A stretch of DNA of 64,000 nucleotides, from positions 2,396,633-2,460,632 of the forward strand of contig CM019710.1 in assembly GCA_009760885.1 (NCBI GenBank), written 5' to 3'. A model generated the notes under the pieces. The model saw nothing but the letters and a program-made list of their open reading frames with translations. It was not told the origin of the DNA and searched no databases. Of this stretch, positions 1-11,198 are shown one piece after another (positions within the stretch are counted from its first letter, which is position 1; each line of letters starts with the position of its first letter). A program made the position numbers and the translations under genes. This stretch comes from Achatina immaculata (lineage: Eukaryota > Mollusca > Gastropoda > Stylommatophora > Achatinidae).

Positions 1-116
1 TCACTGAAAGTATTTATTATTTGTTTCACTGAAAGTGTCTATTATTTGTTTCACTGAAAGTTTATTATTTGTTTCACTGAAAGTGTTTATTATTTGTTTC
101 ACTGAAAGTGTTTGGA
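1..116. repeat. 24-bp minisatellite (TTTCACTGAAAGTGTTTATTATT family)
   Basis: Five near-identical copies of a unit beginning TTTCACTGAAAG, truncated by the window edge. Intronic to the VPS13 gene. Confidence 0.9.
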
Positions 117-205
117 GGTGAGGGGAGAGCTCTTCTCCTAGCCACAGGAAGAAGCAGCAGAACACTAACACTGATTTTCTTTCTCTCCTCCTCTGCCTGT
201 TCTAG

Positions 206-244
206 TAAGTCCTAACATACAGCAGCAGCTGAAACTGTGTGCAG
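206..244 (+). CDS. VPS13: VPS13 candidate micro-exon
   Basis: A pyrimidine-rich tract ending TTCTAG precedes this stretch and GTTTGT follows. It reads SPNIQQQLKLCA between a phase 1 entry and a phase 1 exit, which fits the phase 1 start of the exon at 2418. Its 39-bp length and the lack of a VPS13 motif I can recognise keep confidence low. If it is not an exon, the upstream neighbour lies outside the window. Confidence 0.4.
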
Positions 245-403
245 GTTTGTTACTTTTATTTCTTTTCTTTTTTTTTTATTCATTTCCCGTGATTATTAAC
301 AACTTACATTCTGTGTAACAACAGCCGTAACAGCAGACCCAGATCATCAAAGATTTTGTTGCTAAAGAAAACCTGTTTGACAGAAGTTTTTACGTCAGAA
401 TTA

Positions 404-1156
404 CAAGGGTCACGCCAAAAGTCGCGAACAAAATTTTTTAAAAATCTGGGATTTATAGATGGAGAAAATATAAATGTACCACCTTAACTGCATCCGTTGC
501 ACTTCATGTAGAGGTCATGTGACCACGTGTAGCATAAATAAAATGGCGGGCGCCAAAGTTTCGTTTCGTCAATGTGCTGTTATTTAGTTTCCCGTTAAAG
601 AGGAAATCCTCGCTGCTGAAATTCACCAAAGACTTCAATTTGCTTATGGAGATGGAGATGTGTGTATGAGTGCTAGCAGTGTTAGGAGGTGGGGGGAACA
701 TTTCAAAGATGGAAACACGAGCACCCAAGATATGACTTGTAGCGGTTGCCCTCGTACTGCCTCCACTGAACGCAACATGGAAAGGATTGACGACATCATT
801 AAAGAAAATGGACATGTCACAGTTTCTGAAATTGCTGCAAATCTTGGAATAGGACACAATGCAGTACAGGAAATGATTAAAACTCTAGGCTATTGAAAAG
901 TGTGTGCCCGCTGGGTCCCACAGGAGAGAAAGTCCAGAAAGCAGTGCGTCTGTGCCTTCGGTTAGTTGGAACGGAATTCTACCTGGAGGGTTTTTGTCAA
1001 ACTTGCAGAGCTATGGGAAAAATGTGTGCAGAGAAATGGAGATTATGTTGAAAAGTGAAGAAAAGGATGCAGGTTAAGGTGATACATTTATATTTTCTCT
1101 ATCTATAAATTCTGATTAAAAAAAATGTTTGCTCACAACCTTTGGTATGACCCTCA
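404..1156 (+). mobile_element. Internally deleted mariner element with TA duplication
   Basis: The outer ~80 bp of each end are inverted repeats of one another: left from CAAGGGTCACGCC through TTATAGATGGAGAAAATATA to ACCACCTTAAC, right GTTAAGGTGATACATTTATA through to GGTATGACCCTCA. TA dinucleotides flank both ends (402-403, 1157-1158). Between them lies a transposase relic with an N-terminal helix-turn-helix and a C-terminal tail but no catalytic core. Such an element could only have moved with transposase supplied in trans. Confidence 0.88.
543..1058 (+). pseudogene. mariner transposase, N- and C-terminal pieces only
   Basis: ATG opens MAGAKVSFRQCAVI, then a stop; the frame resumes with EEILAAEIHQRLQFAYGDG, RRWGEHFKDGN, the GCPRTAS linker and VTVSEIAANLGIGHNAVQEM, which are the paired helix-turn-helix motifs of mariner. 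After TLGY a TGA interrupts KVCARWVPQ. The sequence then jumps to the C-terminal FYLEGF and CVQRNGDYVEK followed by TGA. All three catalytic Asp regions are deleted. Confidence 0.88.
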
Positions 1157-1158
1157 TA

Positions 1159-1856
1159 GCTGTAGCTACTGTAGTTGTGTAGTGATCAGTGAAGTTCTCT
1201 TTTGATTCATTCTGTATAATTTGTTGCCTCATTACTTCACTGAAGCCACAGTTCATCTTCAGTCCTCTGTACTCTCAGTGGAGCATAAGGCATCAACAAA
1301 AGGTCTCAAATCTACCCTGTCTTGAGCAAGTTGCAATACTTCAGACCATGTCTCTCCAGCTTCATTTAGTTCTTCCTTTATTGTGCATCTCCATGTCTCC
1401 AATGGGCAGTGGCCTGCCCCTCTTTCTTTTCTAACCACAGTTAGTATATAATTAATCTGGAGTCCTGTATTGCTTTTAACTAAAATCATCAATTTTTCTA
1501 AATATTACTCTTGTCCATATATTTGAATATGTTTACTTTAGGGATATGTACTGTTTTTGACAAGGCACTTACCTTTACTGCTCACTGGCAGCTATTGCTG
1601 TCACCATTGTATTTTTCCTAATGCAAGCATTTAAACATAAAATTATATTGGTCAATTATATTAAGTTGCATATAAATAAAGAGGCTTGTTTGATCATAGC
1701 TAGCTAGCTATTTATCTCCAGCCTAATTACAATAAACATTTTTACTTGATGTAATTTTTACAAATCACTTCTTGGTTATAATTGGAGGTTTTAATTATTT
1801 TTATACTGTCAGTTGTAAAAAAATTACAGGTGTGCTATTTGAAGTATATTATACCA
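1159..1856. other. Intron sequence, no feature recognised
   Basis: AT-rich intron DNA with short open frames on both strands that lack family motifs. A short TAGCTAGCTAGC run lies near 1700. I see no exon, RNA gene or element boundary here. Confidence 0.5.
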
Positions 1857-1962
1857 GCAACTGTATGTCTCAGTCCTCACATGTGTGTCCTTATACCAGC
1901 AACTGTATGTCTCAGTCCTCACAAGTGTGTTCTTATACCAGCAACTTTAGGTCTCACTAAAG
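1846..1962. repeat. ~42-bp tandem repeat (TTATACCAGCAACTGTATGT)
   Basis: Three tandem copies of a unit containing ATACCAGCAACTGTATGTCT and CAGTCCTCACA, the last one degenerate. Confidence 0.85.
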
Positions 1963-1974
1963 TTAAAATTCCTG

Positions 1975-2095
1975 TTTCCATGCCATTAAAGCATGTTGAG
2001 GACACAGTGTTAGTCCCGTGTTTCCATGACCTTCAGCACTTGAAAGTTTGATGTGGTCAGTATCACGCCCGGTTGCATTTACCTTCCCAGATTTT
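1975..2095 (-). mobile_element. tRNA-SINE body fragment
   Basis: GATGTGGTCAGTATCACGCC and neighbouring bases match the same stretch at 63052-63071 and, inverted, the body of the SINE at 40101-40356. It is a partial copy lacking the tRNA-like head. Confidence 0.65.
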
Positions 2096-2417
2096 TTTTG
2101 AAAGATAAATATTCTGCTTTCTGTATACATTCTGTATTTTCTTATTTCACCATTTCTTCATTTTTTAATGACATTTTCACATTTAGTAACTACTTGACAC
2201 AGTATTAGCATGTCCTTGCATGCTGTTTCATTTATATGTTTTCAATTATTTATTGAAACCTTTTGTCTTCTAATTTTCTGATTTTGTCTTTTTAAATTGA
2301 AATTTCTGTATTACTGTGAAGAAAATTGTGCCTATTAGGATATATATTTGAGCCAGTGTACTGATGAAGTAAAACTTGATGCTTGAGTTGGCATTGACAG
2401 TTTCTTCCTATCTTCAG

Positions 2418-2500
2418 TGACCACCGGAGAGATTGTAAATATCATCAATTCACCATTTGTAGATGACACCGCACCACTGCTGAGTGTGAAATTCGTACAG
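2418..2500 (+). CDS. VPS13: VPS13 exon (TTGEIVNIINSPF...LLSVKFVQ)
   Basis: Acceptor CTATCTTCAG, donor GTCAGT; enters in phase 1 and leaves in phase 0. The translation contains GEIVNIINSPF and ends APLLSVKFVQ, which matches the VPS13 segment of an acidic loop followed by a beta strand just before the conserved GPEF block. That block is supplied by the next exon. An open frame on the opposite strand here is only a shadow. Confidence 0.8.
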
Positions 2501-2639
2501 GTCAGTTGGGTTGGCTGATGTTCAGTTTTGTTGTTCATACTGCCATCTGTCATCTCCATAAAGTCATCTAACACCTGCCTGTTACCCTTGTATCTCACTG
2601 TAGCCATAAAATTAATAACATCAGTTCCCATGTATCACT

Positions 2640-2942
2640 GTATCTTCATCAGTATTCATCAGTAAAACCATCTGCCACATATCCTCATCTATCACTGTAT
2701 CTTCATCAGTAAAACCATCTGCCACATATCCTCATCTGTCTGTGTATCTTCATCAGTAAAACCATCTGCCACATATCCTCATCTGTCTGTGTATCTTCAT
2801 CAGTAAAACCATCTGCCACATATCCTCATCTGTCTGTGTATCTTCATCAGTAAAACCATCTGCCACATATCCTCATCTATCACTGTATCTTCATCAGTAA
2901 AACCATCTGCCACATATCCTCATCTGTTGATGTATCTTCAGT
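2640..2942. repeat. ~46-50 bp minisatellite (CATCAGTAAAACCATCTGCC)
   Basis: Six copies of CATCAGTAAAACCATCTGCC plus ACATATCCTCATCTGTCTGT, with two variants (TATCACTG or TGTCTGTG). It starts soon after the exon ending at 2500 and abuts the next array. Confidence 0.9.
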
Positions 2943-2943
2943 G

Positions 2944-4302
2944 TAGGGAACTGAGGTGTCCTCACATACATTTAGGTTGGTAAATGTAGGGAACTGAGGT
3001 GTCCTCACATACATTTAGGTTGGTAAATGTAGGGAACTGAGGTGTCCTCACATATATTTAGGTTGGTAAATGTAGGGAACTGAGGTGTCCTCACATACAT
3101 TTAGGTTGGTAAATGTAGGGAACTGAGGTGTCCTCACATACATTTAGGTTGGTAAATGTAGGGAACTGAGGTGTCCTCACATACATTTAGGTTGGTAAAT
3201 GTAGGGAACTGAGGTGTCGTCACTTACATTTAGGTTAGTAAATGTAGGGAACTGAGGTGTCCTCACATACATTTAGGTTAGTAAATGTAGGGAACTGAGG
3301 TGTCGTCACTTACATTTAGGTTGGTAAATGTAGGGAACTGAGGTGTCGTCACTTACATTTAGGTTGGTATATATAGGGAACAGAAGTGTCCTCACATACA
3401 TTTAGGTTAGTAAATGTAGGGAACTGAGGTGTCGTCACTTACATTTAGGTTAGTAAATGTAGGGAACTGAGGTGTCGTCACTTACATTTAGGTTGGTAAA
3501 TGTAGGGAACAGAAGTGTCCTCACATACATTTAGGTTGGTATATATAGGGAACAGAAGTGTCCTCACATACGTTTAGGTTGGTATATATAGGGAACAGAA
3601 GTGTCCTCACATACATTTAGGTTGGTATATATAGGGAACAGAAGTGTCCTCACATACGTTTAGGTTGGTATATATAGGGAACAGAAATGTCCTCACATAC
3701 GTTTAGGTTGGTAAATATAGGGAACAGAAGTGTCCTCACATACGTTTAGGTTGGTATATATAGGGAACAGAAGTGTCCTCACATACGTTTAGGTTGGTAT
3801 ATATATATATAGGGAACAGAAGTGTCCTCACATACGTTTAGGTTGGTATATATAGGGAACAGAAGTGTCCTCGCATACGTTTAGGTTGGTATATATAGGG
3901 AACAGAAGTGTCCTCACATATGTTTAGGTTGGTAAATATAGGGAACAGAAGTGTCCTCACATACATTTAGGTTGGTAAATATAGGGAACAGAAGTGTCCT
4001 CACATACATTTAGGTTGGTATATATAGGGAACAGAAGTGTCCTCACATACGTTTAGGTTGGTATATATAGGGAACAGAAGTGTCCTCACATACGTTTAGG
4101 TTGGTATATATAGGGAACAGAAATGTCCTCACATACATTTAGGTTGGTAAATATAGGGAACAGAAGTGTCCTCACATACATTTAGGTTGGTAAATATAGG
4201 GAACTGAAGTGTCCTCACATACATTTAGGTTGGTAAATATAGGGAAATGAGGTGTCCTCACATACATTTAGGCTGGCAAATGTAGGGAACAGAAGTGTCC
4301 TC
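2944..4302. repeat. 43-bp minisatellite, about 31 copies, two subfamilies
   Basis: The unit is TAGGGAACTGAGGTGTCCTC followed by ACATACATTTAGGTTGGTAA. From about 3500 the unit changes to GGTATATATAGGGAACAGAA with GTCCTCACATACGTTTAGG. One unit near 3800 has an expanded TATATATATA. Degenerate units continue to about 4340 and reappear at 4674-4750, so the original array was longer. Confidence 0.95.
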
Positions 4303-4309
4303 ATGTTAG

Positions 4310-5212
4310 AATTGGTGAACATAAGGAGCAGAGATGTCCTAATTTTCATTAGAACTGATAAACCCTGGGAACAGAGGAATAGATTTTGGATATAATTATA
4401 TATAGAATAAAATATTATGTGAGTAGTAAAGCTATGATATCAAGATGTTAAGACTTTTTAAAACAAAAGTAGGAACAGTTTTATTAATTAATGAGCACAC
4501 AGTTGTAATGTTTCCGTTCACATCTTAAGTATACAAAAACATAAAGAACAAAGAGATAGGAAAAAGAAGAGAAATTTTGTATTTACATCAGTGGTACACA
4601 ACATTAGTTGTATATCATTTATTTAAATTTATATTTGCTTTTTGTCCTTTATGTTTTCAAATCATGGGAATAGAAATTCCTCACTTACATTTAGGACTGA
4701 TGAATGCAGTGAACTGAGATCTCCTCATTTACTTGAGGGCTGATGAACATTGGTGGCAAGAACCAGCTTTGCTATGCTAAAGTAGTAAACTGTTACAGTA
4801 GGCTAACAAATGAAATGGGAGCATATTTCCTGTCAGACTGGCACTGCAGTCTCATTGGAAGATCCTGTCCTCGCGTGTCTGTCTCTGGAAGTTTTTAAAA
4901 AATCACTAGTTATATATGGTCACTTTCACATCATTGGGCAACACACTTTCCCCTCATAACAAGAACAGAATGATCACAGTATATCTTCTTTGTCTGAAAT
5001 TTTGCTTGTTCATACTGTTATATTTTTGTTGCTTGACCAGCACATAAAAATGTAGTGCTACTTTCTTGTAACTTGATTCTGTGTGATTCTTAAATATCAT
5101 GTTCTGTTAGTACAAGACTTGTGGACAGAGTATATGTTAGCAGTACTCTCTCTCTCTTTCTCTTTGTGTGTGTGTGTGCGTGCGTTTGTTTGTTTGTTTG
5201 TTTGAGATCTAG
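4310..5212. other. Intron sequence with minisatellite debris
   Basis: AT-rich DNA, degenerate 43-bp units near 4674-4750, and TC, TG and TTTG microsatellites at 5146-5204 directly before the exon at 5213. No other feature seen. Confidence 0.5.
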
Positions 5213-5352
5213 GATGACCATTCACACGTTTATGTCCACCAGGCTGACAAGAAGGGCCCAGAGTTCAGGACAAGCTACAACAACACAGCCCAGTCAATCA
5301 GTGTTGTTTTCTCAGTCTTGGATGTAGTTCTGCATCAAGGAGTCATCCTTAG
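5213..5352 (+). CDS. VPS13: VPS13 exon with the conserved KKGPEF block
   Basis: Acceptor TTTGAGATCTAG comes after a TG/TTTG microsatellite that serves as a poor pyrimidine tract; donor is GTATCT. It starts in phase 0 and ends in phase 2. Key pieces are HQADKKGPEFRTSY, then SISVVFSVLDVVLHQGVIL, a strand pair typical of the VPS13 rod. The last codon is split AG|T with the exon at 7095, giving the VILSLLDFAKKL continuation expected for the family. Confidence 0.9.
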
Positions 5353-6283
5353 GTATCTGTTTTCTCTTGTCTTTCTTCTCATCAGCATCTGTGTCAGTGT
5401 CAGTTTCTTTGTATACTAGCCTCCAGTAAAAATGCATTGCTTTGTCAAATTATTGTGAAGTGTGAAATCTTTATATACATGAGTGATTTTCAAGCTCTGA
5501 ATGCATGCAACTATGGCAATTAATGCTTTGACATTTTCCAGGCCATGTGATCTTTCCTTGAAATTTGGAATGCACCACATGCAAATCAACTTTTATTTCG
5601 TTTATCGCCTTATTAAAAATTGCCTGACTCTGAAATTTGGCACACACATTAGGCAAGTTTAAGCAGGTGGAAGGCCATCATTTATGTGTATTGAAAGGAA
5701 GTCTCTTAATGTTTTTGTCATGCCAAGATTGTTCTCACAAAAGTGATGGCAAGCTGTTGGCATGCTTAGCAGTGGAATGACAACCTGAGATGTTGCCTGA
5801 CATTTTTGTTGTGACTGGTTTACTATAGTGAGGCTGAACCAGCAATTTCATACGCCCCAGGCCTGGCCGACCCCATGTAACAACATCAGCTAAAAAATGC
5901 TATTGATACGTCTATGCAACCATTTCCAAACAGCAACTCAGACAGCAGCACATACACCTGGCACTTGAGGACATGAGACATTGATGCTAAACCTGCATTG
6001 ACGCCTTGGGGGTTGGGGGGGGAGGGGGAGTTTACACACGGTACTAATGATATCTGCAACTTCATGATAGTGGGTGTGAATTTTGTTTTTACACCTAGGG
6101 TAAACGGGTGCTTATGAGCCACTTGTGAATTGTGTCATGTTTAAGAATACAGCAAGATTTTGTCAGTAAATGAGTGATAATTGTGAAATAAGTGGTTTTA
6201 TGTATTTTAAATCTAGCACAATGACTTATGGCTTAAAAGTAAAGCAGAGTGATAGTAAATATAACTTTGTATATCATTTTCTG
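5353..6283. other. Intron sequence, no feature recognised
   Basis: Unique-looking intron DNA with a G-rich run near 6008-6030. Short open frames on the minus strand (5471-5656, 5886-6122) show no family motif. Confidence 0.45.
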
Positions 6284-6722
6284 TTTATGCAGTCTATGTC
6301 AGCATCAGTTTCTTTGTTTACATATAATGTGCTGTTTATAGTCTTTGTCAGCATTAGCTTCTTAGTTTATATATAACATTTTGTTTATATGATCTTTGTA
6401 AGTGTTAGTTTATTTGTTTATATTTAACATTTTGTTTATACAATCTTTGTCAGTGTTAGTTTCTTTGTTTATATTTAGCGTTCTGTTTATACAGTTTTTG
6501 TCAGTGTTAGTTTCTTAGTTTATATATATAATGTGCTGTTTATAAATGTTTGTCAGTGTTAGATTTTTTTTTTATATTTAACGTTCTGTTTATAGAATCT
6601 TTTTTCAGTGTTAGTTTCTTTTATATATAATGTGCTGTTTATACATCGTTGTCAGTGCTAGTTTCTGTGTTTACACATAATATGCTGTTTATAGTCTTTG
6701 TCAGTGTTAGTCTCCTTGTTTA
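6284..6722. repeat. ~50-bp degenerate minisatellite (CAGTGTTAGTTTCTTTGTTT)
   Basis: About eight or nine diverged copies of TCAGTGTTAGTTTCTTTGTT plus TATATTTAACGTTCTGTTTA. Divergence between units marks it as older than the neighbouring arrays. Confidence 0.85.
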
Positions 6723-7094
6723 CTTCTTTTTCTTTGTTGTTTGCTAAGATGTTGATACCAATCAATTCATCTTTATTTTGTGCATTGCTTTAGAGCTACT
6801 CATATAGTGGGAGGGGTGGGTTCTGGCCACGTTCTTTGTCTGAACAGTTTGTATATCTGGTATCTCTGGAAGATGTGTTGTCACACACAGTTCTGTTTAG
6901 CCAGTTTTCAGTGTGTGCACATCAGTTCCTCTTCCCCCCCCCCCCTTTTTTTCCACTCAGCTTTCTCTTCAGCTTGCTTGAATATTTGTTTGGTTTCAGT
7001 CAACCGTTGTTCTGCATTTATAACAGTGCTCATGTAGTTGAACTTTGTTATTTTCTGCTTTGCTTCAAGCTAAATACAACTTTAACTTCAACAG

Positions 7095-7231
7095 TTTGTT
7101 GGATTTTGCAAAGAAATTAGAGCCACCACCCAAAGCAGTAAGTGCTCCAGAAAGCAGCAACAAAAAGAGACTGTCTGTAACGTCCACCACGTCTAGAAAA
7201 AGTATTGCTGCACCCACATCTGAAATCAGAA
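7095..7231 (+). CDS. VPS13: VPS13 exon (LLDFAKKLEPPPKAV, basic linker)
   Basis: Acceptor AACTTCAACAG was chosen over an earlier TTCAAG at 7069 because only it keeps phase 2 with the preceding exon and gives the family-like SLLDFAKKL. Donor GTAAGT; exits in phase 1. After LEPPPKAV comes a Ser/Thr/Lys-rich linker (KKRLSVTSTTSRKS), probably a disordered loop between beta segments. Confidence 0.87.
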
Positions 7232-7552
7232 GTAAGTCACTGTACATTCTGACAGATATTGCCAGTTCTCTGTACACTAGTAGTACATCTGTCCCCAACA
7301 AATGGACAGCTTTGTACACCACAGAATAACTACAGTGAAACAACGAAGCAGCCAGTTTTGTGAAATCAGTAAACTGCATTGAGCAAAACATGGAAAACTT
7401 AGCAGATCTATCCCATGTCTTCATATACAAAAACTAATATAAGACAGAATAGTGAAACAAATATAACCATATCATTTATGTCTGCCTCGTCCATACAGAT
7501 TTGTATATCTACACCTGCTTTGAGAGTGTTAGATCAGAAGTAGAAGAGTTAG

Positions 7553-8030
7553 GACAGTATCCTAGTCTTAGTATGGAAACTAATGATCAACATCCTAGTT
7601 CCAGATGAAAACTAATGATCAGTATTCTAGTTCTAGTATGAAAACTAATGATCAGTATCCTAGTTCTAGTATGAAAACTAATGATCAGTATCCTAGTTCC
7701 AGATGAAAACTAATGATCATTATCCTAGTTCCAGTATGAAAACTAATGATCAGTATCCTAGTTCTAGTATGGAAACTAATGATCAGTATCCTAGTTCCAG
7801 TATGAAAACTAATGACCAGTATCATAGTTCTAGTATGGAAACTAATGATCAGTATCATAGTTCTAGTATGGAAACTAATGATCAGTATCCTAGTTCTAGT
7901 ATGAAAACTAATGATCAGCATCCTAGTTCTAGTATGAAAACTAATGATCAGCATCATAGTTCTAGTATGGAAACTAATGATCAGTATCTTAGTCTAGCAT
8001 GGAAACTAGTGATCAGCATCCTAGTCCTCA
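7553..8030. repeat. 33-bp minisatellite, about 14 copies
   Basis: The unit is AGTATGAAAACTAATGATCA plus GTATCCTAGTTCT. Since 33 is a multiple of three, the array is open for long stretches on both strands (for instance the 11-residue MKTNDQYPSSS). It sits in the intron after 7231, so I do not regard it as coding. Confidence 0.93.
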
Positions 8031-8150
8031 GTTTCTGCTGTTTTCCTGTACTACTTCGCAGTGCAAATATTAAAAAGAAGATTAGCACTCTAACATTAAC
8101 ATTAGGGTGATTGTTTAGTAAGGTATCGAATCTGTATCGAATCTCTAATA

Positions 8151-9310
8151 ATGGAAAACAAAAGAAGTTTGCACATCTTTTAGGTAGCCATTACTGTGTA
8201 GTGTAAACAGGCCAAGTTTCAGTGCAGTGTTCAAAGCCGTTAAGCAATAGTGTTAGTTAGTGCAACATTCAAGTTATGTGTAAAACAATGATTGGTAATA
8301 GAGATTTCAACACTAAAAGGTTGCGCTCTGATTTATATTCATAGGCATTTAAAAGCAGTTTTTACCAATAGTTGTATGGATGTGAAAAATGCCTGCAAGT
8401 GGGTCCTACATGCCAAAAGCTGTAGTAAAGGTGAGATGACTGTCTTTGATGAGCAAAAACCAGGGTGACCATTTTGCTGACTCTTGAGAACCAGTGCAAA
8501 GTGGGTGTAATGAGTAAAAAAATATTGCAAACTAAGCAAAAAGAAATTGTTGTATAGTTAGGTATAAGTTGAGAAAGAGTGCACCATATCATGGAGATGT
8601 TGAATTACAGAAAAATGTGTGCCACATTGGTCCCACAACAATTGATACACCCCATGAAGGAACACGGAAAGTGTTTCTGAAGACCTTCTTGACAAGTATC
8701 GTCTTGGAGGGAATGTTTTTTTCCTGGATAATTGTCACTGGTGAGGAATCTTGGGTTCATCATTATGATCCAGAAAACGAAAGGTAATTCATGGAATATC
8801 GTCATCAAAATACTTTGAATTTCAAGAAATTCAGAATTGTTCCTTCAATGAAAAAGTCATGCTCACTATATTTTAGAAAGTGAGAGGCATTATTTCAACA
8901 GAAATTCTGCCTACAGGAAGACTAAATTGCTGAAGGTATTGTGACAACTTACAAACACTCAAGCAGTGCAGGCACAGAATCGGGTCTAACAGGAAAAACT
9001 TTCTTTTATGTCAAGACAGTGCCAGGCCACATTACAGTGCATAAGAGAAAGAAACTGCGACAAGCCCGAAATTCACAGTTGTACCACACCCTCCTTACAG
9101 CCCAGATTTGGCACCATCTGACTTTTGGCCCTTCTCTGAATTGAAGGAGACATTGAAAGGTCAACATTTTTCATCAGATGTTGAAGGTGAAGCTGCTGTT
9201 CGCACTTAGATAGACACCAGTCAGAAACTTTCTTCATTAACGGAATGAAACAACAGCTGTCACGATTGAAAGAATGTGTAGCTGTAAATGGCGACTATGT
9301 TGAAAAATAA
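8151..9310 (+). pseudogene. mariner transposase pseudogene
   Basis: Nearly full-length but stop-ridden. Recognisable blocks in order: MDVKNACKWV, DEQKPG, VCHIGPTT, IVTGEESWVHHYDPENER (first catalytic region, with GEES in place of GDES), a decayed HDN region, a degraded PYSPDLAPSDF block around 9090-9130, ELKETLKGQHFSSDVEG and a GDYVEK-TAA end. Terminal repeats were not found by eye. It differs from the mariner at 404-1156. Confidence 0.85.
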
Positions 9311-9842
9311 GTTTACAGTGTGTAAGAGAAATGAATTTGTTTCGAGACCAGTTTCATCAATTGTTATTGTCAGAAACTTATTTAATACTGTTGGAGAGAG
9401 TTTACTTATCAGTTGCTCCACAATTTGTGACCATACAGTGTTGGCTTTCATTTTGAGGCAAGTCTTAGTCAGCATTGTTTGTTCAAGTGTTATTGTTATT
9501 GTTATTGGCAGTTTTAACCTTATGTATAACATCTGTGAAGATTTACATACAGTCACTCAGTGTTAAACACAGATAAATACAGATGGTGGAGTTGACTGTA
9601 CATTTGTTTTTGTCCATTTGCCTGATTGTAAACTGTAATAGAAAGTCAGTGTGGCCACACACTCTGAGCAGCAGTTTCTTGTGTGGAGAAGCAATGGTTT
9701 ACATCACAAGCTTCAGGTTGTTGATTTTGTTGTTGTTGTCAGGGACACAGTAAAGAAACTGCCTGCACACTGTGTTGTGACATTATTTACAGGCAAGTGG
9801 TCATTCATCCATCAGCATCAGAGTATTAGTTACACTACAGAG

Positions 9843-10625
9843 AAAAAATAAAAGTAACCTGCTAGCAAGACAAGCAAGCTGCTGGCAAGATAAGCAAACT
9901 GCCAGCAAGACAAACAAGCTGCCAGAAAGACATGCAAACTGCCAGAATGACAAAAAGCTGCCAGCAAGACATGTAACATCCCAGCAAGACAAACAAGCTG
10001 CCAGCAAGACAAACAAGCTGCCAACAAGACATGTAACATCCCAGCAAGACAAACAAGCTGCCAGCAAGACATGTAACATCCCAGCAAGACAAACAAGCTG
10101 CCAGCAAGACATGTAACATCCCAGCAAGACAAACAAGCTGCCAGCAAGACATGTAACATCCCAGCAAGACAAACAAGCTGCCAGCAAGACATGTAACACC
10201 CAGCAAGACAAACAAGCTACCAGCAAGACAAACAAGCTGCCAATAAGACATGTAACATCCCAGCAAGACAAACAAGCTACCAGCAAGACAAACAAGCTGC
10301 CAGAAAGACAAAAAGCTGCCAGAAAGACAGACAAGCTGCCAACAAGACAAAAAGCTGCCAGAAAGACAAACAAGCTGCCAGCAAGACAAACAAACTGCCA
10401 GCAAGACAAAAAGCTGCCAGCAAGACATGTAACCTACCAGCAAGACAAACAGGCTGCCAGCAAGACAGTCAACCTGCCAGCAAGACCAGTAAACTGCCAG
10501 TAGATGAGCAACCTGCCAGCAAGATATGTAACCTATCAGCAAGATATGTAATTTACCAGCAGACAAATAACCTGCCAGCAAGGCATGCAACCTGCTAGCA
10601 GACAAATAACCTGCCAGCAAGACAC
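9843..10625. repeat. Compound 20/40-bp minisatellite (CTGCCAGCAAGACAAACAAG)
   Basis: The basic 20-21 bp unit CTGCCAGCAAGACAAACAAG alternates with ATGTAACATCCCAGCAAGAC, making a higher-order unit of about 40 bp in the middle. Edges are degenerate. Open minus-strand frames (MSCWQLVCLAG repeats) are a by-product. Confidence 0.93.
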
Positions 10626-11198
10626 TTGGTAGAAAATGTACAGAAGAATTGAAAGAAGAAGCAAGAACAAATGTCTTTAGTGATACTTTTGACCACATTC
10701 TCAAGATGATGATGATGGTAATGATATGATCACTTGTCGACCACAAGGGTTTGTCATTGATGAGGGTCATGGCAGCAGGCAGCACTGTGCAACAGTTACT
10801 TGTACTTGTGTACCTGGGTCTGGTCCTTTCACCTGTTAACTCTTGGCTTTTCTTAGTGTCAGCCCCACACAGATTGAAAGACTCAAACAAAACCATGTGC
10901 TTTATCTTATCTTTATCACTAGAGATACTTCCTCCGTTTTGCCAAGATTTGGAGGGTATGCACATGCCTCAGGACCAGCGCGTTACTGAAGAAAAGGAAG
11001 ATGGGCTGAAGAGAGGCAAATTGTGGGTGGGTCTGGCAGAAGACATTATTCCTATGGTCTGCAGACTGACTAGCATCAATCATGGTGCAGAATGTACATC
11101 AGTATCTTTGGTTTTAGAGATGTCTTTTCAGCAGAACCTGATTGTTGTCGACACGGAGGCCAGTGCTGTCATAAAGCAAAAACTTCCCTGACACATAT
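10626..11198. other. Possible upstream part of the RNase H LINE, unclear
   Basis: A + strand open frame covers 10751-11191 but I find no convincing domain in it. It directly precedes RNase H coding sequence and may be the decayed region between reverse transcriptase and RNase H, or unrelated DNA. Confidence 0.35.

Noticed and set aside
1189..1434. Hydrophobic + strand frame of 81 residues
   Set aside because: No motif, no splice support; intron DNA.
2944..4302. CRISPR-like regular repeats
   Set aside because: Head-to-tail units with no unique spacers, in an intron of an animal gene; all arrays in the window are tandem.
7045..7094. Extension of the exon at 7095 upstream to an acceptor at 7069
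   Set aside because: That start breaks phase with the exon ending at 5352; the acceptor at 7094 keeps it and gives the expected family sequence.
7703..8110. 135-residue frame with MKTNDQYPSSS repeats
   Set aside because: 33-bp intronic array, open on both strands, without other coding evidence.
9801..10965. Minus-strand open frames of 202 and 367 residues rich in Cys, Leu and Trp
   Set aside because: They are translations of the CTGCCAGCAAGAC minisatellite; no domain, no splice or start support.
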